Positions 26,517 through 36,193 are shown, counted from the stretch's first letter. The stretch: 64,000 bases of DNA from Gemmatimonadota bacterium (GCA_023249375.1 JAHFCT010000003.1:23979-87978); one strand, 5' to 3'. A program made the numbers and translations. Notes: generated by a model not told the origin, from the sequence alone.

Positions 26517-27335
26517 ATGCGTGGTGAGTTCCTCGATCTGGCCGGTTACCGGCTGTACTACTATGCCGCCGGTACCCGTGGAGCCGGGGAACCGGTGCTC
26601 TTTCTGCACGGATTTCCCTCCTCGTCGTTTCTCTGGAACGACGTCGTCCGTTACATGCCAGAAGGACACCGATTGATCGTGCTGGATCAACTCGGTTACG
26701 GTCGCAGTGACCGGCCGGCGGATGCCGCGGTGACCGTTGCCGCGCACGCGCAGCGCGCCCTTGCCGTGCTCGACGCACTGCAAGTGCCACAGGCGTGCGT
26801 CGTGGGACATGACGTGGGCGGCGCGGTCGCGCAGTGGCTGGCGGTGCACGCAGCGCAGCGCGTGACGCGCCTCGCGCTCATCAGCAGCGTTGGCCTGACG
26901 GCGTGGCCGCGATGGCAGACGCGATTGGCGCGTTCACTGGCTGTGCTGGCCCGCCGGCTTCCCGCCTCCCTGCTCGCCGGCGAAGCGCACGCCGCATTGC
27001 TGCCCGGATTCGCCGACCGCGACGAAGGGCGCCATGCGCTCGATCAGTTCCTCAGGCCCTTTGTCCAGCCGGCAGGCCGCGCGGCGCTGCTTGCCCATCT
27101 CGCCGCGCAACATCCGGCAGAGACGGCATCTCTCCCGTTGCACGCCATTCGCGCGCCAACCGCGATGATGCACGGTGCGCGGGATCCGTTTGTCAGCGTC
27201 CAGCTGAGCCGCAGCCTGCAGGCGGCCATCCCGGGCGCAACGCTCGACGTCATCGCGGATGGCTCGCACTTCCTGCCGCTCGACGCGCCTGATCGCGTGG
27301 CCGCGGTGGTGGGTGCACTTCTGGCGCGCCAATAG
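26517..27335 (+). CDS. Alpha/beta hydrolase, haloalkane dehalogenase/epoxide hydrolase-like
   Basis: A 272-residue hydrolase. The strand FLHGFPSSSFLW is followed by the nucleophile elbow VVGHDVGGAVAQW, where Asp replaces Ser. That is the mark of epoxide hydrolases and haloalkane dehalogenases, so C-O or C-halogen cleavage is possible. The later acid is in MMHGARDPFV and the His in IADGSHFLPLDAP. The ATG at 26517 is preferred over the GTG at 26490 because a GAGGGGAG lies about ten bases upstream. It ends ten bases before the convergent kinase gene. Confidence 0.85.
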   Translation: MRGEFLDLAGYRLYYYAAGTRGAGEPVLFLHGFPSSSFLWNDVVRYMPEGHRLIVLDQLGYGRSDRPADAAVTVAAHAQRALAVLDALQVPQACVVGHDVGGAVAQWLAVHAAQRVTRLALISSVGLTAWPRWQTRLARSLAVLARRLPASLLAGEAHAALLPGFADRDEGRHALDQFLRPFVQPAGRAALLAHLAAQHPAETASLPLHAIRAPTAMMHGARDPFVSVQLSRSLQAAIPGATLDVIADGSHFLPLDAPDRVAAVVGALLARQ

Positions 27336-27345
27336 CGCGGGCGCC

Positions 27346-29343
27346 TTAGCGGATTCGCTGCACTTCCTCTGCCACTTCGAGCGCGCGTTCAATCTCCGAC
27401 ACCACGGCGCGCGCGTCCTGTGTTTGGAAGTTGGCGTCGGCCATCTGCGACTGCAGCCCGCTCGACCGCAGCTTGAGCAGGTCGAGCTTCATGGTGCCGA
27501 GCACGAGCGATGCATTGTCGAGCTGGGCTGCCACCGTTTCGCGGCGGCTCGCGAGGTCGGCCAGCGTCTGCCGTTGGCGTTCGAGCAGTGCGACGCGCCG
27601 TTCCTTGTCGGGTGCGTCGGCGGCGAGCGCGCGCGCATCGGCCAGGCGCTGGTCGAGACGCGCGAGCGCCTCGGGCGACGCGTCCTGATCGAGCTGATGC
27701 AGGGCGGACGCGAGTGCGATGATGCGTTCGACGAGCCCCTTCACGGTCGGCGCGATGTCGGGCAGCAAGTCCTTCTCGGTGGCCGACAGCTTCTCGATCA
27801 CGTCAAGCACGGTGTGCCGCGCTTCGATGGCATCGCGCACGGTGCGGCCGTGCCGGCCCTCGAGCACATCGCGCGGCACCGTGGCGAATAGTGGATCGGC
27901 GCCCGCCGGCGGCAGTGCCGCGACGCCGACGCCGGGAGCGCCTAGCGGGGCGTGCGCCGATCCCGCGTGCGGCGGGCGCGGGCCGCGCATGAAGAGTTTG
28001 CGCATCGGAATGCCATCGGCCCACAGGCTTGCCACGGAGCGCAGAATGCCGATGCCCATGAAGAGCGCGGGTATCAAGAACCACGGCGCGCCTCGCGTCA
28101 TCACGTTGACGCCGAAGAGCACGGCGGTGGTGGCCGTATAGTTGACGATCTTCCGGCGCACGAGCCAGACGCGGGCTTCCTCGCTCAGCGGTGCCGGCGC
28201 CAGGATCCCTTGCACCGCCGTGCCCAGCTGGCCGCGCGCTGCCTGGCGCAGCTGATGGCGGAACGCGCGCCGCTGCTCGCGCCAGCTGTGGATTTCGCTG
28301 TCTTCGTTGGGATGCGTGATGCCACCGCGATAGACACCAAACGCCATGAGCGGATCGGGCGCGGCGCGGCGCGACTCTGAGTTGGGCGGCGCCGGAAGCA
28401 GCGCGCCGGCTGAAGGCGCCATCGGTGGCGGCTGCTGCGGGGCGGCGTTCTGCGTCTGTGGAGCGGCGCGCGGCGCGGCCACCGCCGCCGTGGTGGTGAC
28501 CGGCGCGCGTTCGCCCAGTGCATCGCGAAATGAAGCCGCGTCGGGCCAGCGGTCACCCGGAGCCTTCGCCAGCGCACGCTCGATGGCGGCGGCCAGATTG
28601 GCCGGCAGATCGGGGCGCAGGTCGAGCAGCGGGCGCGGCGGCTCGCTGAGATGCTTCATCAGCATCGACGGCGTGTTGGAGGCGACAAACGGCAGCTCGC
28701 CCGCCAGCATCTGGTAGCCGACGATCCCCAGCGAGTAGATGTCGGCGCGGCCGTCGACCTCGCGTTCACCCATGGCCTGCTCGGGACTCATGTACGCCGG
28801 CGTTCCCACCGCGATGCCGGTGGCCGTAAGCCGCGTCTCGGCTTGCGCGGCGCGCGCGATGCCGAAGTCGGTCACCATCGCCTGGCCGGTCTTGCCATCA
28901 ATGAGGATGTTGTCGGGCTTGATGTCGCGGTGCACGACGCCGCGCTCGTGCGCGAAGTGCAGGGCGTCGGCCACTTCGCGCAGCACGCGGCGCACGTTGG
29001 GGATGGGCGGACGCGGTTCCTCGAACAGCTGCTTGGCAAGCGGCACGCCTTCGACCAGTCCCATCGCGAAGTACACCAGCCCCGACGCCTCGTCCACCGA
29101 GTAAATGGGGACGATGTTCGGATGGTTCAGCTGCGCGGCCATCTGCGCTTCGCGCAGAAAGCGGCGCTTCACCTCCTCACGAAAGGCGAGCTCGGGCGGC
29201 AGCACCTTGAGCGCGACGCGGCGGCGCAGGCGCGTGTCCATGGCGCGATAGACCACGGCCATGCCGCCGCGGCCGATTTCGGCCTCGACTTCATACAGCG
29301 ATCCAACCGCGGCGTTGACCCGCTCGCGGAGGGCGTCGGTCAT
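27346..29343 (-). CDS. Membrane Ser/Thr protein kinase
   Basis: A 665-residue Hanks-type kinase. The kinase domain covers residues 17 to about 275 with IGRGGMAVVYRA, lysine in VALKVLPPE, catalytic loop HRDIKPDNILID, DFGIAR and SPEQ. A Pro/Ala-rich linker follows, then a hydrophobic hairpin near residues 405-440 (TATTAVLFGVNVM, WFLIPALFMGIGI) and a helical, coiled-coil-like C-terminus. No PASTA domain is present. It is paralogous along its length to the kinase immediately upstream and overlaps it by an ATGA, so the pair is co-translated. Confidence 0.93.
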   Translation of the reverse strand: MTDALRERVNAAVGSLYEVEAEIGRGGMAVVYRAMDTRLRRRVALKVLPPELAFREEVKRRFLREAQMAAQLNHPNIVPIYSVDEASGLVYFAMGLVEGVPLAKQLFEEPRPPIPNVRRVLREVADALHFAHERGVVHRDIKPDNILIDGKTGQAMVTDFGIARAAQAETRLTATGIAVGTPAYMSPEQAMGEREVDGRADIYSLGIVGYQMLAGELPFVASNTPSMLMKHLSEPPRPLLDLRPDLPANLAAAIERALAKAPGDRWPDAASFRDALGERAPVTTTAAVAAPRAAPQTQNAAPQQPPPMAPSAGALLPAPPNSESRRAAPDPLMAFGVYRGGITHPNEDSEIHSWREQRRAFRHQLRQAARGQLGTAVQGILAPAPLSEEARVWLVRRKIVNYTATTAVLFGVNVMTRGAPWFLIPALFMGIGILRSVASLWADGIPMRKLFMRGPRPPHAGSAHAPLGAPGVGVAALPPAGADPLFATVPRDVLEGRHGRTVRDAIEARHTVLDVIEKLSATEKDLLPDIAPTVKGLVERIIALASALHQLDQDASPEALARLDQRLADARALAADAPDKERRVALLERQRQTLADLASRRETVAAQLDNASLVLGTMKLDLLKLRSSGLQSQMADANFQTQDARAVVSEIERALEVAEEVQRIR

Positions 29344-31301
29344 GAGCGGCCCGGCACGCCGTCGCGCGGACGCAGGCGCGCCATCTCGTCGGCCACGTAG
29401 ACGGCACTGTCCACTTCGCGCGCCAGCTGCATCGCCTGCTCGGCGATGGTGGTCACGTGCTGGTAGTTCTGCGCGCCGGTCTTCAGGCGCAGCACATCGA
29501 AGCGCATGTTCTTGAGCGCCAGTGAACAGCTGTCGAGACGGCCGCTCAGCGCCTCGCGGCGCTTGTCGACATCGGCGACCGTGCGGCGCTGACGCTTTAG
29601 GAGCGCGAGGCGGCGCACGCGCTCTTCGCTGGCGGCGCGGTCGAGCGGATTGGCCGCCGCCTCGAGCACGGAAATTTCCTTGTTGATCGCCGCGGCGGAA
29701 AGCCCGGAAGACGAGCGCTCGAGATCGGAGAGCTGCGCGGCGAGCGCCATGACGGTATCGGCGAGCGTTGTCGCACTGCCCACGACATCAGGCAACCGCG
29801 AACGGTCCGCCCGCGACATGCTCTCGATGAGCCGGATGATCTCGTCGCGGTCGACGAGCGCGTCGCGCGCCATCGCGGCGTACGGGCCGCTGCCGAGCGC
29901 CGCGGCATCGCGCGCCGAGAGCGCGGCCGGTGCAGCGGGCGAGCGCAGCAGGTCGGGACGTGCCGCGCGCAGGCGATGCCTGGTGCGTACGCGTTCGCGC
30001 GTGTTGCGGTCAACGAGCGAGCGCACGTCCTCGCCCCACTCCTGCAGCACATCGCCGACCATGCGTTCGCGCGGCTGGCGGAAGACGTCGTGCCAGTCGT
30101 AGCCCTCGCTCCAGAGCTTCGCGTACTTGTACGCGACGCTGATGCTCCAGAAGGCGGTGATGAACAGCATGTTCGGGCCGCCGAGCAGGTTGACGGCGAC
30201 GAACGCGCCGTTGACCCAGATGAACGGTGCGAGCCGGCGGCGGAACTCCACCACCATCGGCGCGTTCCATCGCGAGAGCTCATCGGGCGTCGGCAGGCGT
30301 TCGCCGTCGGGCAGCGTGGTGAGCGGCTGCGGCGTGAACGCGGGCGACGACGGTGACAGCATGCCGCTGGCCGTCTGGTACGACGACGGCGCCTGCGGGT
30401 ACGCGGCTCCCGTGGTGGCCGTCGCCGCCGGCACCTGTCCCGTCTCGAGCGCCGACTTCAGTTCGGTGGCGCTTTGGAACCGATTGGCGGGATCTTTCTC
30501 GAGCAGGAGCATGACGATGCGCGCGAGATCAGGCGGCACCGACGCACGCTGGTCGATGGGCACTGGCCGTTCGGACAGGTGCTTGACGAGCAGCGCGGGC
30601 GTGCTGTTGGCGGTGAACGGCAGATCGCCGCAGAGCATCTGGTACGCCACGATGCCGAGCGAGTAGAGATCGCTGCGTCCGTCCACGTCGCGATCTCCGG
30701 CGGACTGCTCCGGACTCATGAACGCCGGCGTGCCAATGGCGATGCCGGTGGCCGTCAGCCGCGCGTCGCTGCCCTCGCTGATGGCGCGCGCGATGCCGAA
30801 GTCGGTGACCATCGGCCGCTGCGACTGCGCATCGATGAGGATGTTGTCCGGCTTGATGTCGCGGTGGACCACCTTGTTGGCGTGGGCGTAGGCGAGGGCG
30901 TCGGCCACGTCGCGCAGAATGCGGCGCACATCATCGGCCGGCATTGGCCCGCGCTCCTGAATGCGCCGCGCCAGATTGTCACCGTCGATGAAGCCCATGA
31001 CGAAGAAGACGAGTCCGCCCTTCTCGTCGACCGAGTAGATAGGAACAATGTTCGGATGGCTGAGTTGCGCCGCCGTCTCAGCTTCGCGCAGGAATCGCGA
31101 ACGAATCTCCGAGCGAAACGAGAGCTCGGGCGGCAACAGCTTGACGGCGACGGTCCGCTTGAGCCGGCGGTCGCGCGCCTTGTAGACGATCCCCATGCCG
31201 CCGCGGCCGATCTCCTTGTCGAGCTCATACGCGCTGTCGAGCACGCTCGCGATATGCGAGCGAAGTTCGGCCTCGGACTTGGAGAGAAGGGAGTCTTCCA
31301 C
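29340..31301 (-). CDS. Membrane Ser/Thr protein kinase, paralogue of the next gene
   Basis: A 653-residue Hanks-type kinase with IGRGGMGIVYKA, VAVKLLPPE, HRDIKPDNILID, DFGIARA and SPEQSAGDRD. The order is the same as in its neighbour: kinase, Pro/Ser/Thr linker, hydrophobic hairpin (near FIWVNGAFVAVNLLGG) and long helical C-terminus. The GTG at 31301 is chosen because it gives an N-terminus like the neighbour's (30 residues before the Gly loop) and follows a TACCTT box; an ATG at 31364 is the alternative. The two kinases probably arose by tandem duplication. Confidence 0.9.
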   Translation of the reverse strand: MEDSLLSKSEAELRSHIASVLDSAYELDKEIGRGGMGIVYKARDRRLKRTVAVKLLPPELSFRSEIRSRFLREAETAAQLSHPNIVPIYSVDEKGGLVFFVMGFIDGDNLARRIQERGPMPADDVRRILRDVADALAYAHANKVVHRDIKPDNILIDAQSQRPMVTDFGIARAISEGSDARLTATGIAIGTPAFMSPEQSAGDRDVDGRSDLYSLGIVAYQMLCGDLPFTANSTPALLVKHLSERPVPIDQRASVPPDLARIVMLLLEKDPANRFQSATELKSALETGQVPAATATTGAAYPQAPSSYQTASGMLSPSSPAFTPQPLTTLPDGERLPTPDELSRWNAPMVVEFRRRLAPFIWVNGAFVAVNLLGGPNMLFITAFWSISVAYKYAKLWSEGYDWHDVFRQPRERMVGDVLQEWGEDVRSLVDRNTRERVRTRHRLRAARPDLLRSPAAPAALSARDAAALGSGPYAAMARDALVDRDEIIRLIESMSRADRSRLPDVVGSATTLADTVMALAAQLSDLERSSSGLSAAAINKEISVLEAAANPLDRAASEERVRRLALLKRQRRTVADVDKRREALSGRLDSCSLALKNMRFDVLRLKTGAQNYQHVTTIAEQAMQLAREVDSAVYVADEMARLRPRDGVPGRS

Positions 31302-31633
31302 AGGGGGTGCGGAAAGGTAAGAAACCGAACTAGCGAACGCGAGAGCGCAGGAGCGCGCGCGCATGCGGCGCTGGCGTTCTCGCTGCCTCCGAACGCTGCC
31401 CTGTTCCGTCGTTTTCAGCGGGTTCTGCTTGTGTCAGTCCCTACGTCACCGAGGCAGACGAAAGTTGCAGGACCCGCCTTTATGTCGTATCTCAGCGTAC
31501 GGGGTATCAGCGCCTGAGGGCTTCTCCCACGGGCACCCGTGCGAGAGGCATGTGGTACGCCAGTTGCTGTAGGTAGGGCCATTCGCTCTCCTCAGCCCCC
31601 CAAGGTCGGGTGCATGGGCACCCAGGAATCTTC
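31302..31633. other. Divergent intergenic region between the kinase pair and lon
   Basis: About 330 bases with no convincing gene. A TTGCAG at 31465 and TATCTC at 31488 with a 17-base spacer could be a weak plus-strand promoter for lon. Near the kinase start a TACCTT lies 12 bases before the GTG. No CIRCE repeat or heat-shock sigma box was seen. Confidence 0.35.
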
Positions 31634-34210
31634 ATGAGTACGCGGCAAACACTTCCCGTCCTTCCGCTGCGTGGGACGGTCATCTTCCCGGGACTGACGG
31701 CGCCGATTGCCGCCGGGCGGCCGGGCACGCTTCGCGCCATCGAGGCGGCGCTCAAGGGCGACCGACTCGTCTTCGCCGTGGCGCAGAAGGACAATACCGA
31801 CGAACCGTCGCCGGACATCTTGTATTCGATGGGCGTGATTGCGCGCATTGGCCAGATCCAGCGCGGACTGGGCGGCGTGCAGCTGCTGCTGCAGGGCGAG
31901 TTCCGCGGCACGGCGCTGCAGTACAGCACCACCGAAGGCTACTTGTCGGCGGTCGTCACGCACATCGAAGAACAGTCACAGGCGGACGAAAAAGACCCCG
32001 CCTTCGAGGCGCTCTACAAGGAGATTCGCGAGCGCGCCGGCGAATTGGGCGAGCGGCGCGGCCTCCCTGAAGAGGTCGTGCATCAGGTGCTCGACTCCGT
32101 CACGGAGCCCGGCCGCTTCGCTGATCTCGTCGCGGGGTATCTCGAGCTTACGGTCGCCGAGAAACAGGGATTGCTGGAGAATCTCTCGGTGGAGGACCGC
32201 CTGCGCCGCGTCCTGGTGCACGTGCAGCGGCAGATCTCGCTGCTCGAGGCGCAGGAGGACATCAAGTCGCAGGTGCAGGAAGAGCTGGGCGAACGCCAGC
32301 GTGAAATGTTCCTGCGCGAGCAGATGAAGGCGATTCAAAAAGAGCTGGGCGACGACGACAGTTCCAAGGAGATCGAGGAGCTGCGCGCCAAGCTGACCAA
32401 GCTTGAGCTGCCCAAGGAGGCGCGCACCGAAGTGGAGCGCGAGCTTGGGCGTCTCGAGCGCGCGGGGCGCGAGTCGATGGAAGCGCAGGTGATCCGCACG
32501 TATCTCGAGTGGATCGCCGAGCTGCCGTGGAACAAGCGGTCGGACGACCAGCTCGATCTCAAGCGCGCAATCACCGTGCTCGACGAGGATCACTACGGCC
32601 TCAAGGACGTGAAGGACCGCGTGATCGAGTTCCTTGCCGTGCGCCAGCTGCGTGCGCAGCAGCTCAGCGACGAGATGGACCGCACCGGCGAATTCCCCGT
32701 GGCCAAGCTGAAGGAGAAGGTGGTGGATGCCACGCCGTCGCTCGGCAAGGGCAACGGCGACGATGAGCGCACCATCACCGACAAGCGCGAAGCCAAGGCG
32801 CGCGCGATGGCCAAAGGACCGATACTTCTCTTCAGCGGTCCGCCGGGCGTCGGCAAGACATCGATTGCCAAGTCGATTGCCCGCGCGCTCGGCCGCGAGT
32901 ACGTGCGCGTGTCGCTGGGCGGCGCGCGCGACGAAGCCGACATTCGCGGTCATCGCCGCACGTATGTGGGGGCGATGCCTGGGCGCGTCATTCAGGGGAT
33001 GAAGCAGGCGGGGACCAAGAACCCCGTCTTCCTGCTCGACGAAGTGGACAAGCTTGGCGTGTCATTCCAGGGCGATCCGTCCGCCGCGCTGCTCGAAGTG
33101 CTCGACCCCGCGCAGAATGACACCTTCACCGATCACTATCTCGGCGTGCCGTTTGACCTGAGCGAGGTGCTGTTCATCGCCACCGCGAACTTCGTGCAGA
33201 ACATTCCCGGACCGCTGCGCGATCGCATGGAAGAAGTGGAGTTCTCCGGCTACACCGAGCGCGAAAAGGCGGAAATCGCGAAGGCGTACCTGATTCCGCG
33301 CCAGCTCGAGGAGAACGGCCTCGGCAAGAAGAACGTGAAGCTCGAAGAATCCGCGATCACGCAGCTGATCACGAACTACACGCGCGAAAGCGGCGTGCGG
33401 CAGCTCGAGCGCGAGGTGGGCAAGGTGGCGCGCAAGGTGGCGCGGCGCATCGCGAGCGGCGAAGAGCACACGATGATCGAGGGTGATGGGGTCATCACGG
33501 CGGATGAAGTGCGCGAACTCCTTGGCCGGCCGCGCGTGCGTCCGGAAAAAGCCGCGGCACAGCACGAAGTGGGCGTCGCCACCGGCATGTACTACACGCC
33601 GATGGGCGGCGACATCATGTTCGTCGAAGCGTCCACGCGAGCACTCACCACGGCCGCACCGACGGACGGCACGCCGAACGGCGGCGCGAACGGCAGCACG
33701 GGCGTGCCCGTGTCGCTCATTCTCACGGGCCAGCTTGGCGACGTCATGAAGGAATCGGCGCGCGCGGCATTCTCGTTCGTCACCAAGAACGCCGAGCTGC
33801 TGGGCATTCCGCGCAGCCGGCTCGGCGCGCTCGAGACGCACATTCACGTGCCGGCCGGCGCCATCCCGAAGGATGGTCCATCGGCGGGCGTTTCGATTGC
33901 CACGGCGCTGGCCAGCGAACTCAGCGGACGCCCGGTCCGACGCGATCTCGCGATGACCGGCGAGATCACGCTGCGCGGCCGTGTGCTCCCGATCGGCGGT
34001 GTGAAAGAAAAGGTGCTGGGCGCACTGCGCGCCGGCATCACGCACATTATCCTGCCGAAGGACAACGAGGCGGACATGGAGGACGTGCCCGAAGAGGCCC
34101 GGGCTGTACTCACCTTCCACTTCGTCGAAACGCTGCAGGACGTGCTTAAACTTGCGCTGGTGGCCGAGCCCGATCACGCCGAGCGAGAAAGCGAACTGGT
34201 GGGTGTGTAA
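31634..34210 (+). CDS. lon: ATP-dependent protease Lon
   Basis: An 858-residue Lon protease that degrades misfolded and regulatory proteins. It has the N-terminal substrate domain (TLPVLPLRGTVIFPG), coiled coil, AAA+ module with Walker A GPPGVGKTS near residue 400 and FLLDEVDKL, and the Ser/Lys dyad in KDGPSAGVS (Ser750) and GGVKEKVLG (Lys791). The peptidase domain carries an extra Gly/Asn/Thr-rich insertion (TDGTPNGGANGSTG) before LTGQLGDVMKESA, where most Lons have a short turn. The ATG at 31634 follows AGGA; an upstream in-frame ATG at 31610 is less likely. A strong terminator follows. Confidence 0.96.
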   Translation: MSTRQTLPVLPLRGTVIFPGLTAPIAAGRPGTLRAIEAALKGDRLVFAVAQKDNTDEPSPDILYSMGVIARIGQIQRGLGGVQLLLQGEFRGTALQYSTTEGYLSAVVTHIEEQSQADEKDPAFEALYKEIRERAGELGERRGLPEEVVHQVLDSVTEPGRFADLVAGYLELTVAEKQGLLENLSVEDRLRRVLVHVQRQISLLEAQEDIKSQVQEELGERQREMFLREQMKAIQKELGDDDSSKEIEELRAKLTKLELPKEARTEVERELGRLERAGRESMEAQVIRTYLEWIAELPWNKRSDDQLDLKRAITVLDEDHYGLKDVKDRVIEFLAVRQLRAQQLSDEMDRTGEFPVAKLKEKVVDATPSLGKGNGDDERTITDKREAKARAMAKGPILLFSGPPGVGKTSIAKSIARALGREYVRVSLGGARDEADIRGHRRTYVGAMPGRVIQGMKQAGTKNPVFLLDEVDKLGVSFQGDPSAALLEVLDPAQNDTFTDHYLGVPFDLSEVLFIATANFVQNIPGPLRDRMEEVEFSGYTEREKAEIAKAYLIPRQLEENGLGKKNVKLEESAITQLITNYTRESGVRQLEREVGKVARKVARRIASGEEHTMIEGDGVITADEVRELLGRPRVRPEKAAAQHEVGVATGMYYTPMGGDIMFVEASTRALTTAAPTDGTPNGGANGSTGVPVSLILTGQLGDVMKESARAAFSFVTKNAELLGIPRSRLGALETHIHVPAGAIPKDGPSAGVSIATALASELSGRPVRRDLAMTGEITLRGRVLPIGGVKEKVLGALRAGITHIILPKDNEADMEDVPEEARAVLTFHFVETLQDVLKLALVAEPDHAERESELVGV

Positions 34211-34213
34211 ACG

Positions 34214-34248
34214 AAGAAGCCCGGGAGAGATCCCGGGCTTCTTTGTTT
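34214..34248. terminator. Intrinsic terminator after lon
   Basis: A 13-pair stem (centre GAAGCCCGGGA / TCCCGGGCTTC) with loop GAGA, followed by TTTGTTT. It lies right after the lon stop. The A/T arms on both sides make it work for the convergent lipoprotein gene as well. Confidence 0.9.
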
Positions 34249-34255
34249 GCTGGCA

Positions 34256-34552
34256 TCACGGCCGCTTGATTGGATCGACCTTTCCAGTCTTCTCGTCGAT
34301 TTTGAACTTGGGCCGGATGGCGACGTCGTGATCGCCCATCTCGGGTTTGCCGGCAGGCTTCGCTTTTGGCGCCTGAGGAACGGCGGGTTTGGACGCCGAG
34401 TCCGCCGCGCGCTTCGCGACGCTGTCGATGGCGGGCGCTGGCGGCGGCGTGGTCGTGTCGGCCGCGGGCGGACTGGCGGACTGCGACTTGCCGCCGCAGG
34501 CCGCAACGAACGCGATGACCGGTGCGAGCACCGCGAGTGAGCGACGTCTCAT
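34256..34552 (-). CDS. Small proline-rich lipoprotein
   Basis: A 98-residue lipoprotein: signal LAVLAPVIAFVAAC with lipobox VAAC near residue 19, then a Ser/Ala/Pro-rich, probably disordered linker and a short lysine-rich end (KFKIDEKTGKVDPIKRP). No known domain is seen. The ATG overlaps the stop of the protease gene (ATGA), so it is translated with it; it may help assemble or anchor the product. Confidence 0.7.
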   Translation of the reverse strand: MRRRSLAVLAPVIAFVAACGGKSQSASPPAADTTTPPPAPAIDSVAKRAADSASKPAVPQAPKAKPAGKPEMGDHDVAIRPKFKIDEKTGKVDPIKRP

Positions 34553-36183
34553 TTCCGAAGATCCCGCTTGATGGACATGATCTGGCCGCCGCCGATGGTG
34601 AAGCGGGGCCGCATCACGTGTTCGATCGGCTGGTCACCCGACTCCTCCAGCGCGCGCAGCCGCGCGAGCGCCAAGAGGCTCGGCACGTTGTACGCATCGG
34701 CGGCGAGCAGATTGACACCGTAACCGAGGTCCTGGAACGACGAGATGGTCATCGCGCTCCACGGCATGTTCGCCGTTCCCTCGACGTAGCCGGTCATCAG
34801 TTCGGTGTCGAACGCCGGTGTGCCGCCGATGGGAACGTTGCCGGTGCCACCGCAGGTTGACGTGAACATCTCGCGCCAGTGGCCGTCGGCCGTGCCGATG
34901 CCGCCGCACTGCTCGAGCGCCACGCCGACGCCGCCCGCGCAGTGATTCGCGGTGCCGCCCGCGGCGAGACACGAGGCGAGCGACGCGGTTCCCATAAAGC
35001 GCGGGTTGTTGCTGCCAGTCGGTTTGGGATCCTGTTCGTTCGTGAAGACGTTGCCCTGGATCAGGTTCTTGTCGAACCAGATGGTCCCGAAGCCAACCAC
35101 GTGGTTCATCTCGTGCAGCACCACTGATTCAAAGCGGCCCGACGTGATGTAGGTCTGGATGTCGGCCGCGTCGAACTGCATGACGCCGACGGCGGGGAGC
35201 ACCGAGTTGCCGCGCACGTAGCAGGGACCGGCCTGTGCGAGGATCTTGCCAGGGCCGTCAATGGGCGCCACGGCCGCGTAGATGATGATGCCCTGCGTGC
35301 TCTCCTGCAGTGTGCCGGTGAGGCCCTGCACGCCGCAGCTGTCGAGCACGGCGCCTTGCAGCCCGACGGTGCTGATCTGTCCGACGATTGCCGCCTGAAT
35401 ACGGTTGGCGGCGTTGGTGAACGCCGTCTGTGCGTCGGTGGACATGGCGGGCCCGAAGAAACGCAGCACCACCGGATAGCTGCTCTGGATGCTCGCCGAG
35501 AACGTCGTCGAGAATGCGCCGGCCGTTGCCGTGACGGCCTGCGTGCCGCCCTTGTTGCCGAGCCGCCAAATGGCGCCCGATGCCACACCCGCCGAGTTGG
35601 TGGTGATCTGCGACGGCGACAGGCTGCCGCCGCCTATCGTGGCCGCAAACGTCACCTGCACGTTGGCGATGCCATTGCCAAACTGGTCCTGCACCGACGC
35701 GGCGAGCGGGGTACCGGCCTGCGCGCCGGCGAGCGCCGTTTGCGTATTGCCGGCGGACGTCACGACCTTCGACGCCGCGCCTGGCGTGCCCGTCGCCGTG
35801 ATGGTGAGCGGCGTCAGGCCCGAGACCGTGACGGTGAGCGTGTTCGTGCCGGCGGTGGTGCCGAGCGTCCAGGTGCCTACTGACGTTGGCCCCGCCGCAC
35901 TCTTGGTCGGCGCGCCAACCAGCGTGCCGCCGCCGCTCGCCACAACGATCGTTACGGCGACGTTCGCCAGCGGGTTGCCGGACGCGTCAGTGACGGTGAA
36001 GGTCGGCGCCGTGGCGAGCGGGGATCCCACGGTAGCGCTCACTCCGGAACCTGCAATCGACTGCAGCGCGGCGGGCTTCACGACCGCCGTCCCTCCGTCG
36101 CTCTTTGAGCAGGCAGCCGCAACCAGCGCAGCGATGGCGGCGCAGAGCAGCGCTGCCCGGCGTGGCGTGACGAGACGCGTCAT
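34549..36183 (-). CDS. Leishmanolysin-like (M8) zinc metalloprotease lipoprotein
   Basis: A 544-residue exported protein. The signal ends in lipobox VAAAC, after which come two or more bacterial Ig-like repeats (VTDASGNPLANVAVTIVVAS; VQDQFGNGIANVQVTFAA), then a metalloprotease domain. The zinc site is HEMNHVVGFG (HExxH at residues 357-361), with a probable third ligand in DGHWREM (H435), a layout like leishmanolysin. Cysteine pairs in SCGVQG, PCYV and LEQCGG suggest disulfides. The ATG at 36183 is preferred; the frame extends upstream but is low quality. The CHASE3-GAF gene lies ten bases upstream. Confidence 0.85.
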   Translation of the reverse strand: MTRLVTPRRAALLCAAIAALVAAACSKSDGGTAVVKPAALQSIAGSGVSATVGSPLATAPTFTVTDASGNPLANVAVTIVVASGGGTLVGAPTKSAAGPTSVGTWTLGTTAGTNTLTVTVSGLTPLTITATGTPGAASKVVTSAGNTQTALAGAQAGTPLAASVQDQFGNGIANVQVTFAATIGGGSLSPSQITTNSAGVASGAIWRLGNKGGTQAVTATAGAFSTTFSASIQSSYPVVLRFFGPAMSTDAQTAFTNAANRIQAAIVGQISTVGLQGAVLDSCGVQGLTGTLQESTQGIIIYAAVAPIDGPGKILAQAGPCYVRGNSVLPAVGVMQFDAADIQTYITSGRFESVVLHEMNHVVGFGTIWFDKNLIQGNVFTNEQDPKPTGSNNPRFMGTASLASCLAAGGTANHCAGGVGVALEQCGGIGTADGHWREMFTSTCGGTGNVPIGGTPAFDTELMTGYVEGTANMPWSAMTISSFQDLGYGVNLLAADAYNVPSLLALARLRALEESGDQPIEHVMRPRFTIGGGQIMSIKRDLRK

Positions 36184-36193
36184 GTTCACAAGG

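Noticed and set aside
31302..31364. N-terminal extension of the upstream kinase with a hydrophobic stretch
   Set aside because: It lies before the GTG that gives an N-terminus like the paralogue and has no known family match; likely leader sequence.
31440..31633. CIRCE or HAIR operator upstream of lon
   Set aside because: No TTAGCACTC or similar inverted repeat was present.
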